A stretch of DNA of 64,000 nucleotides from Metopolophium dirhodum (Eukaryota > Arthropoda > Insecta > Hemiptera > Aphididae). Under the pieces are notes generated by a model. That model saw only the letters and a list, made by a program, of their open reading frames with translations, was not told the DNA's origin and did no database searches. The position numbers were made by a program, and so were the translations under genes. The DNA lies in assembly GCF_019925205.1 (NCBI RefSeq), contig NC_083568.1, forward strand, positions 28,332,393 to 28,396,392, in the 5' to 3' direction. Shown in pieces: positions 12,547 to 24,873 of the stretch; the stretch's first letter is position 1; each line of letters opens with the position of its first letter.

Positions 12547-13199
12547 ATATTGAAAAGAAGTAAAAACGAATGTCACACGACTTACTTAAATTATTAATTA
12601 GTTCAAAATAATTCAAGTGTAACAAAAAATATCATTGATGATAAATATAATATTATAATTTAAGTCATTATTTGTATAAAACATACGCACCCATAATGGT
12701 CGTTTGTTAAATTTACAGACCAAATACATTTTTACCGTTTTGAAGTCCTAGAAAAGAAAAATAGCGTAAACTAACAATAATATTAATTTCGATTAGATTT
12801 TGCGGATTGCGGGTACAATTATTCGAAATAATAATATCTTTGATTTTTACGTAAAATTCAATGTTTGTAGTATAGTCGGGTCGCATTATAGTTGAATAAC
12901 GTTAGAATTTGATTGTTAATAATTTATAAACAGTCAAGCCTTGGAGACGACTTAATAAACTCAGTTCGACATCGTATGTGAGTGATTAGATACATATTAT
13001 CATACAATTATACCGATATTATTATCTATAAAACGTGGAACAACTGCAACTATACTAAACAATAATATGCACTTAGAACGAGGAAACTCGAGAGTGACTC
13101 TTGTAATATGTATCAAACGTCTAAAATGTAAATATTGTAATGTAGTAAAAACAAATGTCACACGAAGTACTTAATTTATTCATAAGTTCAAAATATTTA

Positions 13200-13779
13200 T
13201 GCATAATTTCAAGGCTAGAATAATAAATTAGGAAACCCAATATAAGGGTTACAATAAGACCTGAGATACGATGGATATAACAGCATATTATATTATACAC
13301 TATACGATCGTATATTGTACATACATAATTATGTATACAGCGATGACACAGAGTACAATATAATAGATAGTGGAACTTCCATAATACGAAGTCTCATGTG
13401 CTTCGAAAACAAAAAAAAATCGTATTTTAGAGAATTTTGTTGAATACAAATAAATAGTCGAATACATTTTGTTCTAATTCGGTTTGGTTCTCAACAATGT
13501 CTTCGTCAAACAGAAAACATTTTATGAAAAGGAAGTTTCACTCTAATAACTACAATCGAGCGGTGTGTTGTTATAAACCAAAGTTAAATAACAGAATACC
13601 TCTATACGCCTACCATATTACTGTTACGGTACATTATGTTCGGAAACACATGTGAGTGAGCAGATATTATTTCAATGATATTTTCGCGTGTAACCGATTT
13701 TAGGGCCAAATGTTTCCCTCGGTCAATAAAATACAATATAAAAGACAAATATATCTTTTACTCGGTGTACCGTCTAAAA
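13200..13779 (+). other. Probable intron upstream of the Dpr exon
   Basis: AT-rich sequence with no recognisable exon. It leads into the T-rich acceptor of the Dpr exon. Confidence 0.6.
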
Positions 13780-13801
13780 ACATTTTCATTGTGGTTTCCA
13801 G
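13780..13801 (+). promoter_or_regulatory. Splice acceptor of the Dpr exon
   Basis: A T-rich tract (cattttcattgtggtttcc) ends in AG at 13800-13801. The open frame continues upstream, so the acceptor is chosen by consensus and by the loss of family-like residues above it. A small shift of the start cannot be excluded. Confidence 0.7.
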
Positions 13802-13974
13802 ATGTATCGGAATGCCTGTTGAGCAAATCAAATAAACATCAAAATACCTTGGGTGAATTTTCGGAGAAACCCGATCTACCATACTTCGATAAGGCAGCGT
13901 CGAAAAATGTGACGTCCCCTTTGGGAAAAACGGCCTATCTCAACTGCAGAGTCAAAAATCTTGCCAACAGAACT
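13802..13974 (+). CDS. dpr: Internal exon of a Dpr-family immunoglobulin-domain cell-surface protein (start of first Ig domain)
   Basis: Dpr proteins are neuronal surface proteins with two Ig domains that bind DIP partners in synaptic matching. This 173-nt exon translates without stops and contains PYFDKAASKNVTS followed by GKTAYLNCRVKNLANRT. That is the Dpr signature for the A to B strands of Ig1, with the first Ig cysteine in YLNCRV and an N-x-S/T site at NVT. The acceptor is the AG at 13800-13801 after a T-rich stretch. The donor is GTAAGT at 13975-13980, immediately after the NRT codons, so the exon begins in phase 1 and ends in phase 0. The open frame runs back to an ATG at 13675, but the residues before the acceptor look intronic. 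In the family, the next residues should be V-S-W-x-R-H-R-D. That exon was not found in the remaining 50 kb, nor was a signal-peptide exon upstream. The wording is closest to my memory of the dpr6/dpr10-type subgroup (often named zig-8-like in other insects), but the paralogue cannot be fixed from 57 residues. Confidence 0.88.
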
Positions 13975-13980
13975 GTAAGT
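13973..13980 (+). promoter_or_regulatory. Splice donor of the Dpr exon (CT|GTAAGT)
   Basis: A full consensus GTAAGT follows the codon for T in the NRT of the Ig1 segment. The family sequence continues with V-S-W, which is absent here (the intron would read V-S-K-Q). This supports the exon end at 13974. Confidence 0.85.
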
Positions 13981-16900
13981 AAACAAAATAATTATTTAAT
14001 GTTTTTTTTTCTTCCTCACTCCCATCGGTATTGTAATATTATATGTCTTAAACTCAGAAACATAAAACAGTACATGAAAAAAAAATATTATGTTTTGAGA
14101 TCAATTTTTATTTATTCGTTGAGATGACCAGCTATTACTGAGTCATAGAAACTACCAAGGGCCTGGGTGTCATACCCGAGTGGACGTTTCAAAATAATTA
14201 GAAATAAATTATATTATCAACGTTTAAAATAGAAACGATGAAACAATTTTGTCCAATTAATTTGCATTTCCTTTGTTTGTTTTTTTTTTAATTTTTATTA
14301 TCCGATACATAAATCAAGACCAAATAAATATATATCGCTCTTTAAATGCAAACAAAAAAGTGTTTAAATTTACGATTGCGTTTAAAGTGTGTATACAATT
14401 GAACCGTTCACGTTTTATTCCATAAAATAAATCTGTGTTAATAGGCAGGTACATCTGTTTTTCTGCTTACGATCCGTTTTATTTCATAATAAACAATCTA
14501 ATTAAATTTCGGCATTCAAAAAGAAAACCGTTAATACTTTTTACGTAATAGCTCCGTCACACACTTTCTGTTTTCTAAAAAAAAACAACTACTTACTGTT
14601 TAGTTGAAAAATAACTACATTAAGTTTCTTTGAAAAATTAAAGTGCCGGGGAATTATTTCTACAGACGAAATGTTTTATTGGACGAAATTATCTCTTCTG
14701 GTCCAACTCATTTTTTTGGACTAAAAATAATAATTGGACTAAATCTTCAGTAATCGTTATTGTGGCTTCTTGCTATGTTATTATAGCATAGTGTTTACTG
14801 GAAATATGATTAAAACTAACTTTGAAAGATTAAACGTTTTATAAATTGTATTATCTAATGATCTAATAAGCTCGTGGGTCTTTTATAAATCTTTAAGTAT
14901 AGGTTTGGAATAACACACACATTCTAGACGAAAAATTGAATAATCCTAAACTATAAAAAGTAGTTATGAGTGCGCATGAGCGTGGCAATTCTACACGGCA
15001 GGTATATAGATTGATGAATCGGTGGGGGTGACAAAAAATGGTGTTACCTAACTGTCGATGAAAACTGGTGGCGTTTTTTATTGTCCATAGAGTATAGGAG
15101 AAGTATTTATATGGTGCACACGAAACTAAATTATTTCGTATGAATTCCATTCAAATGACCTGTTTTCGAGAAAAATTTCATTTAAATAATTATTGTGCTT
15201 TCGATTTTCGTTGTGTAATATGTGTATAATTTTTAGTTAACTACTAGAAAACTTTTTTTTAAGCGTTCTTCGTACCTATTTCATGATGAACCCCGTTAAA
15301 TACTCGATGGGTGTAAAAAAAATCTAACTGTCCGAGTACGCACGCGGATAGAGTTTTCTCGGAATAATTCCCTAAAAACACACACGATTGTATATACGCC
15401 GTAGTAATCACATGCCTAAAAAAATAAAACGAAAAACATAAACATACCGCCGTTGATTAAATTTGATGGGCCGAACACATATCGTTGCAGCTTATTTATT
15501 TTTCGAATACCATCGTCCGAGTAACGATATAATTGAATTGCTCAGTAAATGTCCTACCTACAAATATCGTTAGTTACGCGTTTTTTCATATTTATACACA
15601 CACACACACACGTATCCAGTCCTACACGTATCCGGCCAACCCGTATCAAGGTAAATTCGTTAGAGAACCTCTGGATACGATTTCGTTTCGTCACGATTAT
15701 TCTTCAAATACAAAAATAATATATTTTCACTTTAATCACATTAATTAGTAAACAGAGCGTATTAATGCTATTTACAGACAACACACACACGCACACATAT
15801 TATATATTATATATTATTATTATTTTGTTTTTTGAAAAAAATCGTGTGTAGGTATGTTTGTCATTGACGTTATACTAGAACTACACACGGTCAATATCCA
15901 GCCCGAAAAGTAGGTACAATAACGGTCGTGAGTCGTGGTTACCTTACAAACACGTATTTTTAATAATAATATTATCATCTATATTTCTACATTTCATTAT
16001 CCGCGTTAACCCGACGAATGTAAAACAATAATAACAATAATATTCATAACTGAGCGTTGTGTTGTAATAATTACAATTATTATAATACTATACACGATTT
16101 TCACCGCATATCTACTTATGCGAGTTTAATGTCCAACCAAATCGTTGTGGCTGTTGTAGTGGTGACAAAAACCGTCACTTAAAAATACGATACGTAAAAC
16201 ATTGTAGAAAGATACCTATACAATATATTTGTATATACATATTGTTATATGAATACGAACGTAATTTTTTTGAATGAATAATATATTATAAATATATAAT
16301 TATAGCATCTAAAACGAAATACGAATACAATTAACGGTTGTTATCGTCATAATTTATTTTTTCAACGACGTAGGGTACTTATGGATAAAAAACCTAACGA
16401 TACGCTATTCTATTTTAAATTTGAGTTTTTTCAAATATTTTCTGGGAAATTCGGAGTTTTCATAATGTTAAGTTCATTTGTACGTTTATTTATAGGTAAC
16501 GTAAAAACGCAATACTTGAGCCAAAGTCGTAAACATTTCATAGGTTTTAAGCTGGTGGTAAATTATGGAACTCTGCGTCCAAAAACTTTATGAAAGATAT
16601 CGTACTTTGTCGCTATCCGAAACGAAAGTTATACATCAAAACTTTATATAACATACGTATATCGAGCGCACGTATCTCCGAAATGTTTAAGTTAATTAAA
16701 ATAATAATAATAAAAAAAAATAAAAAGAATAGGATTCATTATTTGTTAAATATTAATGAATTAAATACTGTGAATCGTCGCACTAGTAAATCACTTACTC
16801 GCTAGTTAGGTAGTCATATAAATTATTATCTTCTCGTTCATTTATTTTTTTCACTATGTCATATTATTATAAATACTATTAATACAAAACATTCATTAGA

Positions 16901-18399
16901 TTTTTTCTGTGAGAGCGCATAATTTTTTAATTTAATCATATTATTATAATAATATGTGATAGCGCAAACGAAATAATAATATGATGAGGGTAAATAAACA
17001 ATCAGAAATAACGACCACTTACAATACCTATTATATTGTTATACACAGTATCATATACAAATCATTTGTTATTGTAAAAATAAAATACGACATCAAACGA
17101 ACTATAGAACCAGAATGGTATAACAATAATTATATGTACCTACTATTGAATAGTTTGGAATAGAAAAAAAAAATTCTAATTAATCATATTAACGGAGAGG
17201 ACAAGTCGACCAACCATGTACCCGAACCATAATAATAATATATTATTGCTATATTATTGCTATATTATTGTAGATCAAACGGTTACTATTTTCAAACGTC
17301 GCTTATTACGACGTAATTACACTCGACTCGACCCTTTAAAAATGTAAGCACTATAATTATAGCTGCAGGTTTATCGGAATAAACCAAACATCAATAAAAT
17401 TCGGATTTGATGTAATTATCCGGGTGGACCAAAGAGAATTTCCACGTTGATTCGCGGATGTAGTGTGCATACCTATACACTAAGATCAATGCTTTTCACC
17501 CGGACCCCCATCGGATTATCGGTACGGGACGGTCGAATTTAATTAAAATGGTCGATGCGAGCACGCCGTGTTTTGCGCTTTTAGAGGGAATAATATAACA
17601 TATAATAATATAACCGGAAAACGAATGGGTACTAAAACAATCACGATTTGTTGTCCGATGGTGACAAAAAGTCACGTATCGCGGGCATAAATGCGATCGA
17701 ATTTTCAGAACTGCAGCGCGTGTTATTACCGTCCACGCTTTGTAACCGCATAACATATTATACCTACCGGCTACCACGACCACTGTTGTAATTATAATAT
17801 AGGTACCTTCGTCATGTTTCACTTCGCTGGTGATTTATCCGAACGATCGCGTCTCTTCCGGGACAGACGAGTACACCCCCACGGTGTATGGTAACGCATA
17901 ATAATGTGTACGTTATAGATAGGTAGGCATTATAATATTATACATTTATGCGTGTGAAAATATCAAAGCACGTTTTTTAGTATATTCGGACGATTCGAAT
18001 GATAATTGGTCACTTGTAAAAGTGCTCCGTGCAATAATTGCAATGTTTGATTTTTCCGATAGGTACTTTGATAAAATATCCAAAAATTTACCTTGTTAAA
18101 TACTAGGCGAGGAACTAAAACGGCTGATTTTCAAAGTTCGATATTATTAACCAATAAAGAAACGATTGAAAAACAATTTTTGATATTATATTAGTAGGTA
18201 ATAGGTTACATAACATGCTAATTATCATCATCTCTTCTACCCTACTCGTACTGAAAAGCAAATCGGTTAAGGTTGAAACTAACACTAAATGGAGAACGCT
18301 GAGCAGAGTCCTAGATTCTAACCTGGCCACTATACACGTTTACTAATGTATTATTTTCAAACTTATAACATTTATGTCCGTATATATATAGTAAATTTG
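13981..18399 (+). other. Probable intron downstream of the Dpr exon, nothing recognised
   Basis: AT-rich with an AC microsatellite at 15595-15611, and an ATTGCTAT short tandem at about 17246-17270. Small open frames (16381-16593, 16590-16805, 17496-17822 minus) show no family resemblance. The next Dpr Ig1 exon is not present here. Confidence 0.55.
15595..15611. repeat. AC microsatellite
   Basis: Eight and a half uninterrupted AC repeats. A second shorter AC/GC-containing run lies near 15780-15797. Confidence 0.92.
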
Positions 18400-18441
18400 T
18401 GTGTCACATAAGACATAGTTTAACATGTCTTATGTGACACA
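18400..18441. repeat. Perfect 17-bp inverted repeat with 8-nt spacer
   Basis: The left arm tgtgtcacataagacat (18400-18416) and right arm atgtcttatgtgacaca (18425-18441) are exact reverse complements, separated by 8 nt. Weaker complementarity extends about 15 nt outward on both sides. It may be a very small foldback element or a cruciform-forming site. Confidence 0.95.
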
Positions 18442-19100
18442 TACATTTATAATGCATACAAGCATTAGTGAGCGTTCTTATGGAATAGAAAACATATTTT
18501 GTTGAAATCGGTCGGTTTCACTGCTTTTCAAAAACTATAATACTCGTACTCGTAAAAATTTTGCACCCCTATAACAAGACTATCACAACTCAAAAATTAT
18601 GATTTTGAGAAAAAGCTGTTTGAAATTTAAAACTAAGATAATATTTTTAAAATGTCTTTGCCGATGCATTTGAAATTAAAAACTGATATTCTTTCAAACA
18701 TACTTTACATTTTGACTTCATTGAATATTTTGAAACCCAAAAAGTGAGACTTATCGCCTTTTACAATGTTTTACGTGAATGCAAGACTGAATTATTTTGA
18801 GACGATGAGGCAGTAAAAAATGCCTATTTGAAAGTGCAATACTGACGTTTTTCGAAATATGGCTGGAATGTCACAAATAATGAAATAAAATACCACCACA
18901 ACACTAAATATAAATATTGCTGTTATCCACTCAACTTACCGCTTACTTACCAAAACCTACTTAGAAAGAGATCAAAGATATTACACATGTATGTGAAAGA
19001 GATGGAGTATAGTTTAAGGAAATTATAACAGAAAAAAAATAAGTTCAAAAAAATTTAGAGTTGGAAACATTTTTAAAAACAATGTCATAATCATAGACCA
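18442..19100. other. AT-rich non-coding DNA
   Basis: No coding frame, RNA gene or clear repeat pair seen. Confidence 0.55.
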
Positions 19101-19105
19101 AATAC

Positions 19106-19375
19106 ACATAGACGGAGCATTTCAGGTTGGCGGAGTTGGGTGGAGCGGTCACGGCCTCGTCATAGCAGTGTTGTCATTTCTGAAAACATAAAATGTGTTT
19201 ATTCGCATATTTATACAATATATTATTATAACACAAAATTAAAATACGCATTTAAAAAAAAAAACATTATCACCGTAATAATTAATAAATAATAAATCAT
19301 ATATTCAATAAATTAATATATTATTAATTCAGAAACAGCTAGTGAAACTTAGCCCATGCTCCGTCCATTAGTATA
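19106..19375. mobile_element. Candidate small TIR element (MITE)
   Basis: The left segment catagacggagcatttcagg (from about 19107) and the right segment cccatgctccgtccatta (ending about 19371) are inverted relatives sharing gacggagcat. They enclose about 250 bp of AT-rich non-coding DNA. The arms are short and the target-site duplication is not clear. Confidence 0.4.
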
Positions 19376-19540
19376 AGCAGGTCTGTGGTAATGAAGTATT
19401 ACAATATTTTTTATTCCATGATATGCGATTTGTTCTTTTATGACCGTCTTAAGTCGTAAGCTATCCCTTTCAAACAATGTCGGTATAAGAACATCTCTTT
19501 CTACGATCAGTTAATTTATGTCTATGTTCTAGTGATAGGG

Positions 19541-20660
19541 TTTTGTGACCCGCGCGGAAAAGAGTCGTATACCAACGTCAGTTTTTTTTACCGATACATC
19601 GCACTATTATAGTTGTATTTTTATCGTTCAGTTACGACAACGAAATGTGACTGTATAATATCATCGCGCAATATATCGTTCGGACGGTAAACGCGTCGGC
19701 CAACCCGCTGTGGATAGCCGGTCGCTAATCGGCGACTCGGGTTTTCGGCAGAGGTCGTCGTACGACGATTGTGATATCTTATTGCATAAAACAATAATAA
19801 TTATGTCATGTAAGTATATATTATACTATATTACAATATAATGCACGTTTCAATGCGCACAGCGAATTCGACCGCTCCGGGTCGGGCGACGAGGGCGGTG
19901 TGTTAAACTTCTGCGTTCTCGCGAGATTATAACATAATACATAGAGACGAATAATATCATACCGGATATCCCGGTGACGAGGAGGGCAATGACCAAAGTT
20001 AGTCCTGAAGAGGATTGTTCCACACACACACCCGCACACCAACGCACCCACATATTATATACAAGCACATTACGCTTAAACAATGTTGTACATTAACTTA
20101 AACTGGCTTTCGGTGCGCGGCGCGTTAACCGAGTGTATAATATTATACGCACATATACATATAATAATAATAATATCCTATAGTCAGATATTATGGACGA
20201 GTGCGTGTGCGAGTGCGGTTACCGCGTATACACTGGTAATTGGAGGACTCGGCATTTGGGTTATATAGTATATACACATAATATAATATAGAGTTATCCG
20301 TAACGAGGGAGTTTGAGAGAATTGATGGATTATTATCATTATAATATTATTATCACTATCGCAACGCCCCGCCGCGCCCCGTCCGCGAGAGGGCTGCCGA
20401 TAGTCAACGAACATAACGACGATGTCATATTATTATCATTATTATTATTATTATCATCATCATTATTACATGTAGTTGTATATATTATTGTAGTGCTCAC
20501 CGCACGCTCGTCATCGAGACGAACGATCAAGTCGCTAGTGTAAATCTGTTTTCGCAATAATATTAATTTATAGTTAGGTACCTATACTAACAGCTGGGGT
20601 ATCCCGTCGCGGCGGTGGCGGTGCCCGTCCGAAAACTTTGTTACTCGATGGTTCGGCACG
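19541..20660. other. CpG-richer block, no gene recognised
   Basis: It contains GC-rich stretches (19680-19770, 20365-20400, 20595-20640) between AAT/ATT tracts. A GTAAGT donor-like site occurs at about 19810, but the sequence before it has no coding character that I can recognise. Open frames on both strands here are low-complexity or unmatched. Confidence 0.4.
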
Positions 20661-20675
20661 ACGGAAGCTCAGGAC

Positions 20676-21035
20676 GATAGCTGATGTCGTGGGACAACGA
20701 TATTTTATCAAACGTCATGACGATATAATATCTGTAATAGGCATCGAGGGAAATGGAAAAAGCAGATCTATCAAAAGCATTGAAAAACTCGATACTTTCG
20801 CCAGAATATTAACGTTCCAAATTTAAAATCATATCTACCGCGATTTTCTCTGAAAGTGACACGATATTTAATGACAATAACGAATTTTAAAACCGAAACT
20901 CGCGGTCATCACAGGGTTGCCAACTGTTGAATTGTACAATGTATAGAGTCGGAGTGGGTACGTACCGCGAAAACACGGGGCGATAGACGATTTCGTGGAA
21001 GGACGATATTACTTTGACTAATGAAATATATATGC
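20676..21035. repeat. Diverged direct repeat, offset about 304 bp
   Basis: gacgatagctgatgtcgtgg (20674 region) is echoed by ggcgatagacgatttcgtgg near 20980. Both are followed by acgatatt and AT-rich sequence. The matched length is about 50-60 bp. Confidence 0.5.
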
Positions 21036-21665
21036 GACTAATAACGAATAATCTTTTATGTTTTAATTACGTGACCTATATTAAATTATAATTTGTACAT
21101 TTGAGTTTTGGGCTAAGGGAATTCAACTTTTAGTCAAGAAGACATCGCGTGAATGTATAATGAATTATTAAAATATTAATTTTAGGCACTGGACAATATT
21201 AAAATGATAAATAATGCAAATTACCAGTAACATATTCCATTAATATTTGGTTTTTGCTTCCTTAATTAAATCTTAATTTAGTATGCTCCATGGAATAAAA
21301 TCAAAAAAATCTGTTAGTCTAAATTCTATCATACCAATTACTCATTCGGACAATTCATCGCAATCAATTGAATCTTTTATTATGATACGTCATAGCTGCA
21401 TAGAATTTCTTTACATTTAAAAAAACTCAAAACAACTCCAAGTGTCTTAAAATATGAATACAACAGTCAGTTTTATAAAAACAATAAAAACATAATATTC
21501 AATAAAATTAAAAATTAAATATTAAGAACGTTGAAATATAAATATGTATTTTTTATACCAACCTATGAAGGTTATGCATTGAAATGCAGTATAGTTCTAC
21601 ACACAGTTTAAAGTGTGTTTAGACGTATGACAAATTAAACAAATATAGCACGGTTGGCAACTCTC
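20920..21665. mobile_element. Candidate TIR pair (GGTTGCCAAC ends)
   Basis: cagggttgccaac near 20921 faces cggttggcaactct ending near 21663, giving a 10-bp inverted match. It encloses about 740 bp of AT-rich non-coding DNA. Ends of CAGGGTTGCC type are common in hAT-like elements, but I find no clean 8-bp target-site duplication, so this is tentative. The direct repeat listed at 20676-21035 overlaps its left end. Confidence 0.3.
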
Positions 21666-24299
21666 ACTGCGACTGGCAAGTTAGTTAGCCGGAACTCTCA
21701 ACTCGCAAAACTAAATGAAACAAATCAAGTCGTCACACATTGGACACTTACGAAGGAAGTTCCTAGGAAACTCGAAATGGTAATAACCACAGTCGTACGT
21801 ATCGATCATGCACAAACACTGCACAGTTCCCTAATGAATGAAAAAAATCAATCTATGCAATGTGTATTCCATGTGGTGTTTTCCCAACAGTATAGGTGAG
21901 CATATTTTTCCAACTGATGCCGCACACGTTGATACCGCAAAATTAAATTCAAAATATGTCTAGAACAATTAATATACTGTCATCGATGATATCACGTGAC
22001 GATAATCAACTGCATCATCACCTTAACACGATTTTAAACGAAATACCAACACGTATTGGAGCGTATAAAATCATCAAACGTTATTCATATTATTTCATCG
22101 TAATAATAATAATAATAATAATAAAAAAAATACTACGTGCATAGTTATTATTATTATTCATTTATTTGTTAATATAACAACGTACAGTCTAATGTTATCA
22201 ATATGACATTAAAATCAACTATATTAAAACTTTTTCAATCCACACCGTTATTTCCAGTCCTTGCACGAATCGAAGGCTTCAGATCACTTATATCCACCAC
22301 ACGACGTGGGTTTAGGATGTAAAGCCTCGCAGGAATTTCAGGGACACAATTCTGTGTTATTTTAAATCGTTCCGATGTTCATTGTGATGTCAAGTACTTA
22401 TCGTGAGGCGTTTACGTAGATATATAGATTATATTTTTTATTCGACAGTCGTTCTACCTATGAAATACGTCTGAAAAAATATGACCTAACTGCAGTCGAC
22501 TTTGTATAAAATCTATATTTTGCGTTTTATTAATAATTATACGTTTTCATCCGAAAAGAAACTCTTTCCGACTACCACGTTGAATAATTAATACGGTAAA
22601 ACTGAAAACGCATAATATTGTAATATAAATAAACATTTTCATTTTGTTTTTGTTTGATTCTACAACAATTACAAGCAAGCAAACCGCGTTTCGTTTCGAT
22701 CTGTTAAAATTTAAAATTCAAGAATTTGTCCAGCACCAATCTCGAAATTACTATTTTAATATTTATGAACATGCCAACGAAAAACGTGAAATAAAAACGA
22801 CCACCAAAAAACGCTTAAAAACACAACGGCTAAGACAAAGAACAAAAATTAAGTCAACCATAAGAGGAGGAGATAAATATAAATATAAACGGGAAAAAAA
22901 AAACAATTCCACCTCGCTCGGTCTATCACCCGTCGTTGACGTCATCGTTTTTTTTTTTTTTTATGTTTCGTTGAAAATATCCGTAAAAAAAAGGGTAAAA
23001 TACCCTGCAAGAGCTGTGTATACGAGTAATCCGGTTACGGCTATTAATCCGCACAGTGTAATTGAAAAGCTATTCGAATGACAGTCACGATAATAATTTA
23101 TAAAAAAATATATTGAAATTGGAATTAGCGGTGTACATGCTGCCCGCAGTGGTACGCGAAACAACAACGCGGCTCACGCGATTCATTTAAAACATCCGTT
23201 TTGACGATCAATTTTATATACCTACGTCCTACTGTAATGCGTAACTAGGGTAGTGGTATAGTAATACGTGACGTCTGATACCCAAAGCTGATATGTACGA
23301 ATTAAAAAAAATACGTTTCGGATTTTGGGCGGTAACGACTTCGAGTCTGCGTAGTAGTTGCTCTATACAGTCCTCTTGACCTCCCCCACCCCGTCAACAA
23401 TTCGCCTATGGTTGGAGACCGCTAACATCGAGCAGTAATGGTTGTTCGATACATTGTTTTGTTCGGTTGCCGTACGAAAATATAAAAAAATTAATTAATA
23501 ATATAATATTAGTGTCTAATATTCTCGTTACCTCTGTATAATGATATTATATTACATTGATTATAGTTTATTCCATCACGTTATCCATACGTACAAACAG
23601 TCGTTTTGTTTATATCCACACTTTGAAATTCTATTGAATCACTTTACATTCTATGGAAAAATAGTCTGACTCTTTTTCGATTTCGTTTAATCGCCACTGA
23701 TAAATAAACCGACTTTGAAATAGCACACGAAACACGCGACGATAGTATTCCTCGAATCGGTTTACGCATCGAATCGTGTTTAATACGATACGATTGATAA
23801 TTTCTGTAAAAAGAAAAAGGTTAAGAGTCCCTGGAAATCGTTTTTTATTTGATCCTTTGCTGAAAAGTTTGTTACGACCAAGTCCACCCCTGCAGTACGA
23901 CCTGAAATCGTCATCATCGCATCATAACAATAATAACGTTTTGACACGAAGATTAAACGAGTGCTGCACTGGCAGAGAGACCGCGTGGGCGGCATGAGTT
24001 CGCATCTCGGAGAGGAGATAATAATATACACTCACCTCTGTTCGCCGCAGCGATAGCGATGGCGGTGGCTTAAAACTTGTAGTCTTGATCAGGCCGACCC
24101 ACATCGTACCCCACACCCCACCGACTGGAGCTTCCGGAACGTTAATCACCGGGGGGTTTTAAACTCCAGTAAGAAGACACGGCGCCATTAATCCAAAATG
24201 TGCGGGAGGTGCAAGTGTAGTTGCCGGCGGGCGGGCAAACGCTATACAAGACGGGGAGTCTCAGCCGCCGTTTTATTAATGACCTAACACTTGTTAGGC
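21666..24299. other. AT-rich non-coding DNA, no gene recognised
   Basis: An AAT microsatellite lies at 22101-22123. The stop-free stretch 22644-23081 is lysine-rich, contains no ATG and matches nothing known. The frame at 21654-21899 is also unmatched. C-rich stretches occur near 23382-23395. Confidence 0.5.
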
Positions 24300-24870
24300 G
24301 ATCTTCTCGCCGGCGCACATTACTCACGCAGATTTCATTCTGAAAGGATTTAACGATCAGTGGCGAACGGTTCGCGGGAGAGGGGACGGCCGTGGCTTAT
24401 TACTTGCGAGCGCGGCATGTGACGGGCAAACGCGCGCGGGACGAACGCGAGTGTAGAGTGCGAAACTCTCGACGCCACCAGCTGTGGTCATCGCGACGAC
24501 GGACGATAGGGCGATCGACACGATCGGAACGGTAGGAGAAAGGACGATAGAGACGACAGAAGGGAGGGCGATAGAGACAACAGAAGGGAGGATGATAGAG
24601 ATGACAGAAAGGAGGATGATCGGAACGGCAGATGGGAGAATTATATGATCGTTACGGACGGCGAAATATTTTCGTGAAACGTCATAACATTACAGCAATC
24701 GGTCGTATGTCCGTCGATCGTCGAGACACGACGTTTTTGTTATTTGTAAAGGCACGCTAAGGAAAGAATAATCGCACCTAGGCCTGTTGGGTCGCCGCCA
24801 GTGGAGAAAATAATATGTATCGATCACATTTCACCGTCCCGCGAGTTATTTGCTGTGTGCGTATGAATGT
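24300..24870. other. GC/CpG-rich island
   Basis: High CpG density, for example gcgagcgcgg near 24406 and aaacgcgcgcggga near 24429. It contains the 24-bp minisatellite. The plus frame through the array is open from just after a TAG near 24454 to a TGA near 24648, but it has no upstream ATG. It could be a first exon or promoter of an unannotated transcript; no protein is recognised. Confidence 0.4.
24522..24641. repeat. 24-bp minisatellite, five copies
   Basis: Units begin at 24522, 24546, 24570, 24594 and 24618, each starting GAT and reading gatagagacgacagaaggga-like. The first and last units start gatcggaac and the middle three start gatagaga. The period is exactly 24, divisible by three, so the plus frame gives an eight-residue repeat (I-E-T-T-E-G-R-x type). 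No start codon supports translation. Confidence 0.92.
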
Positions 24871-24873
24871 ATA

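Larger units (their letters stand above)
11638..13190. repeat. Diverged tandem duplication, first copy enlarged by later insertions
   Basis: Copy 1 lies at about 11638-12040 and 12541-12605; copy 2 at about 12721-13010 and 13126-13190. Anchors are aatacatttttaccgtttt at 11640 and 12723 (offset 1083), gttcgacatcgt or gtttgacatcgt with gtgattagatacat in both, and gtaaaaacraatgtcacac at 12560 and 13144 (offset 584). The offset changes by 499 bp, and copy 1 contains extra material (a small MITE and a SINE) at about the right place to account for it. Confidence 0.8.

Noticed and set aside
22644..23081. Stop-free stretch of about 145 codons on the plus strand
   Set aside because: It has no ATG anywhere, is lysine-rich and low in complexity, and resembles no protein family. 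AT-rich chance ORF.
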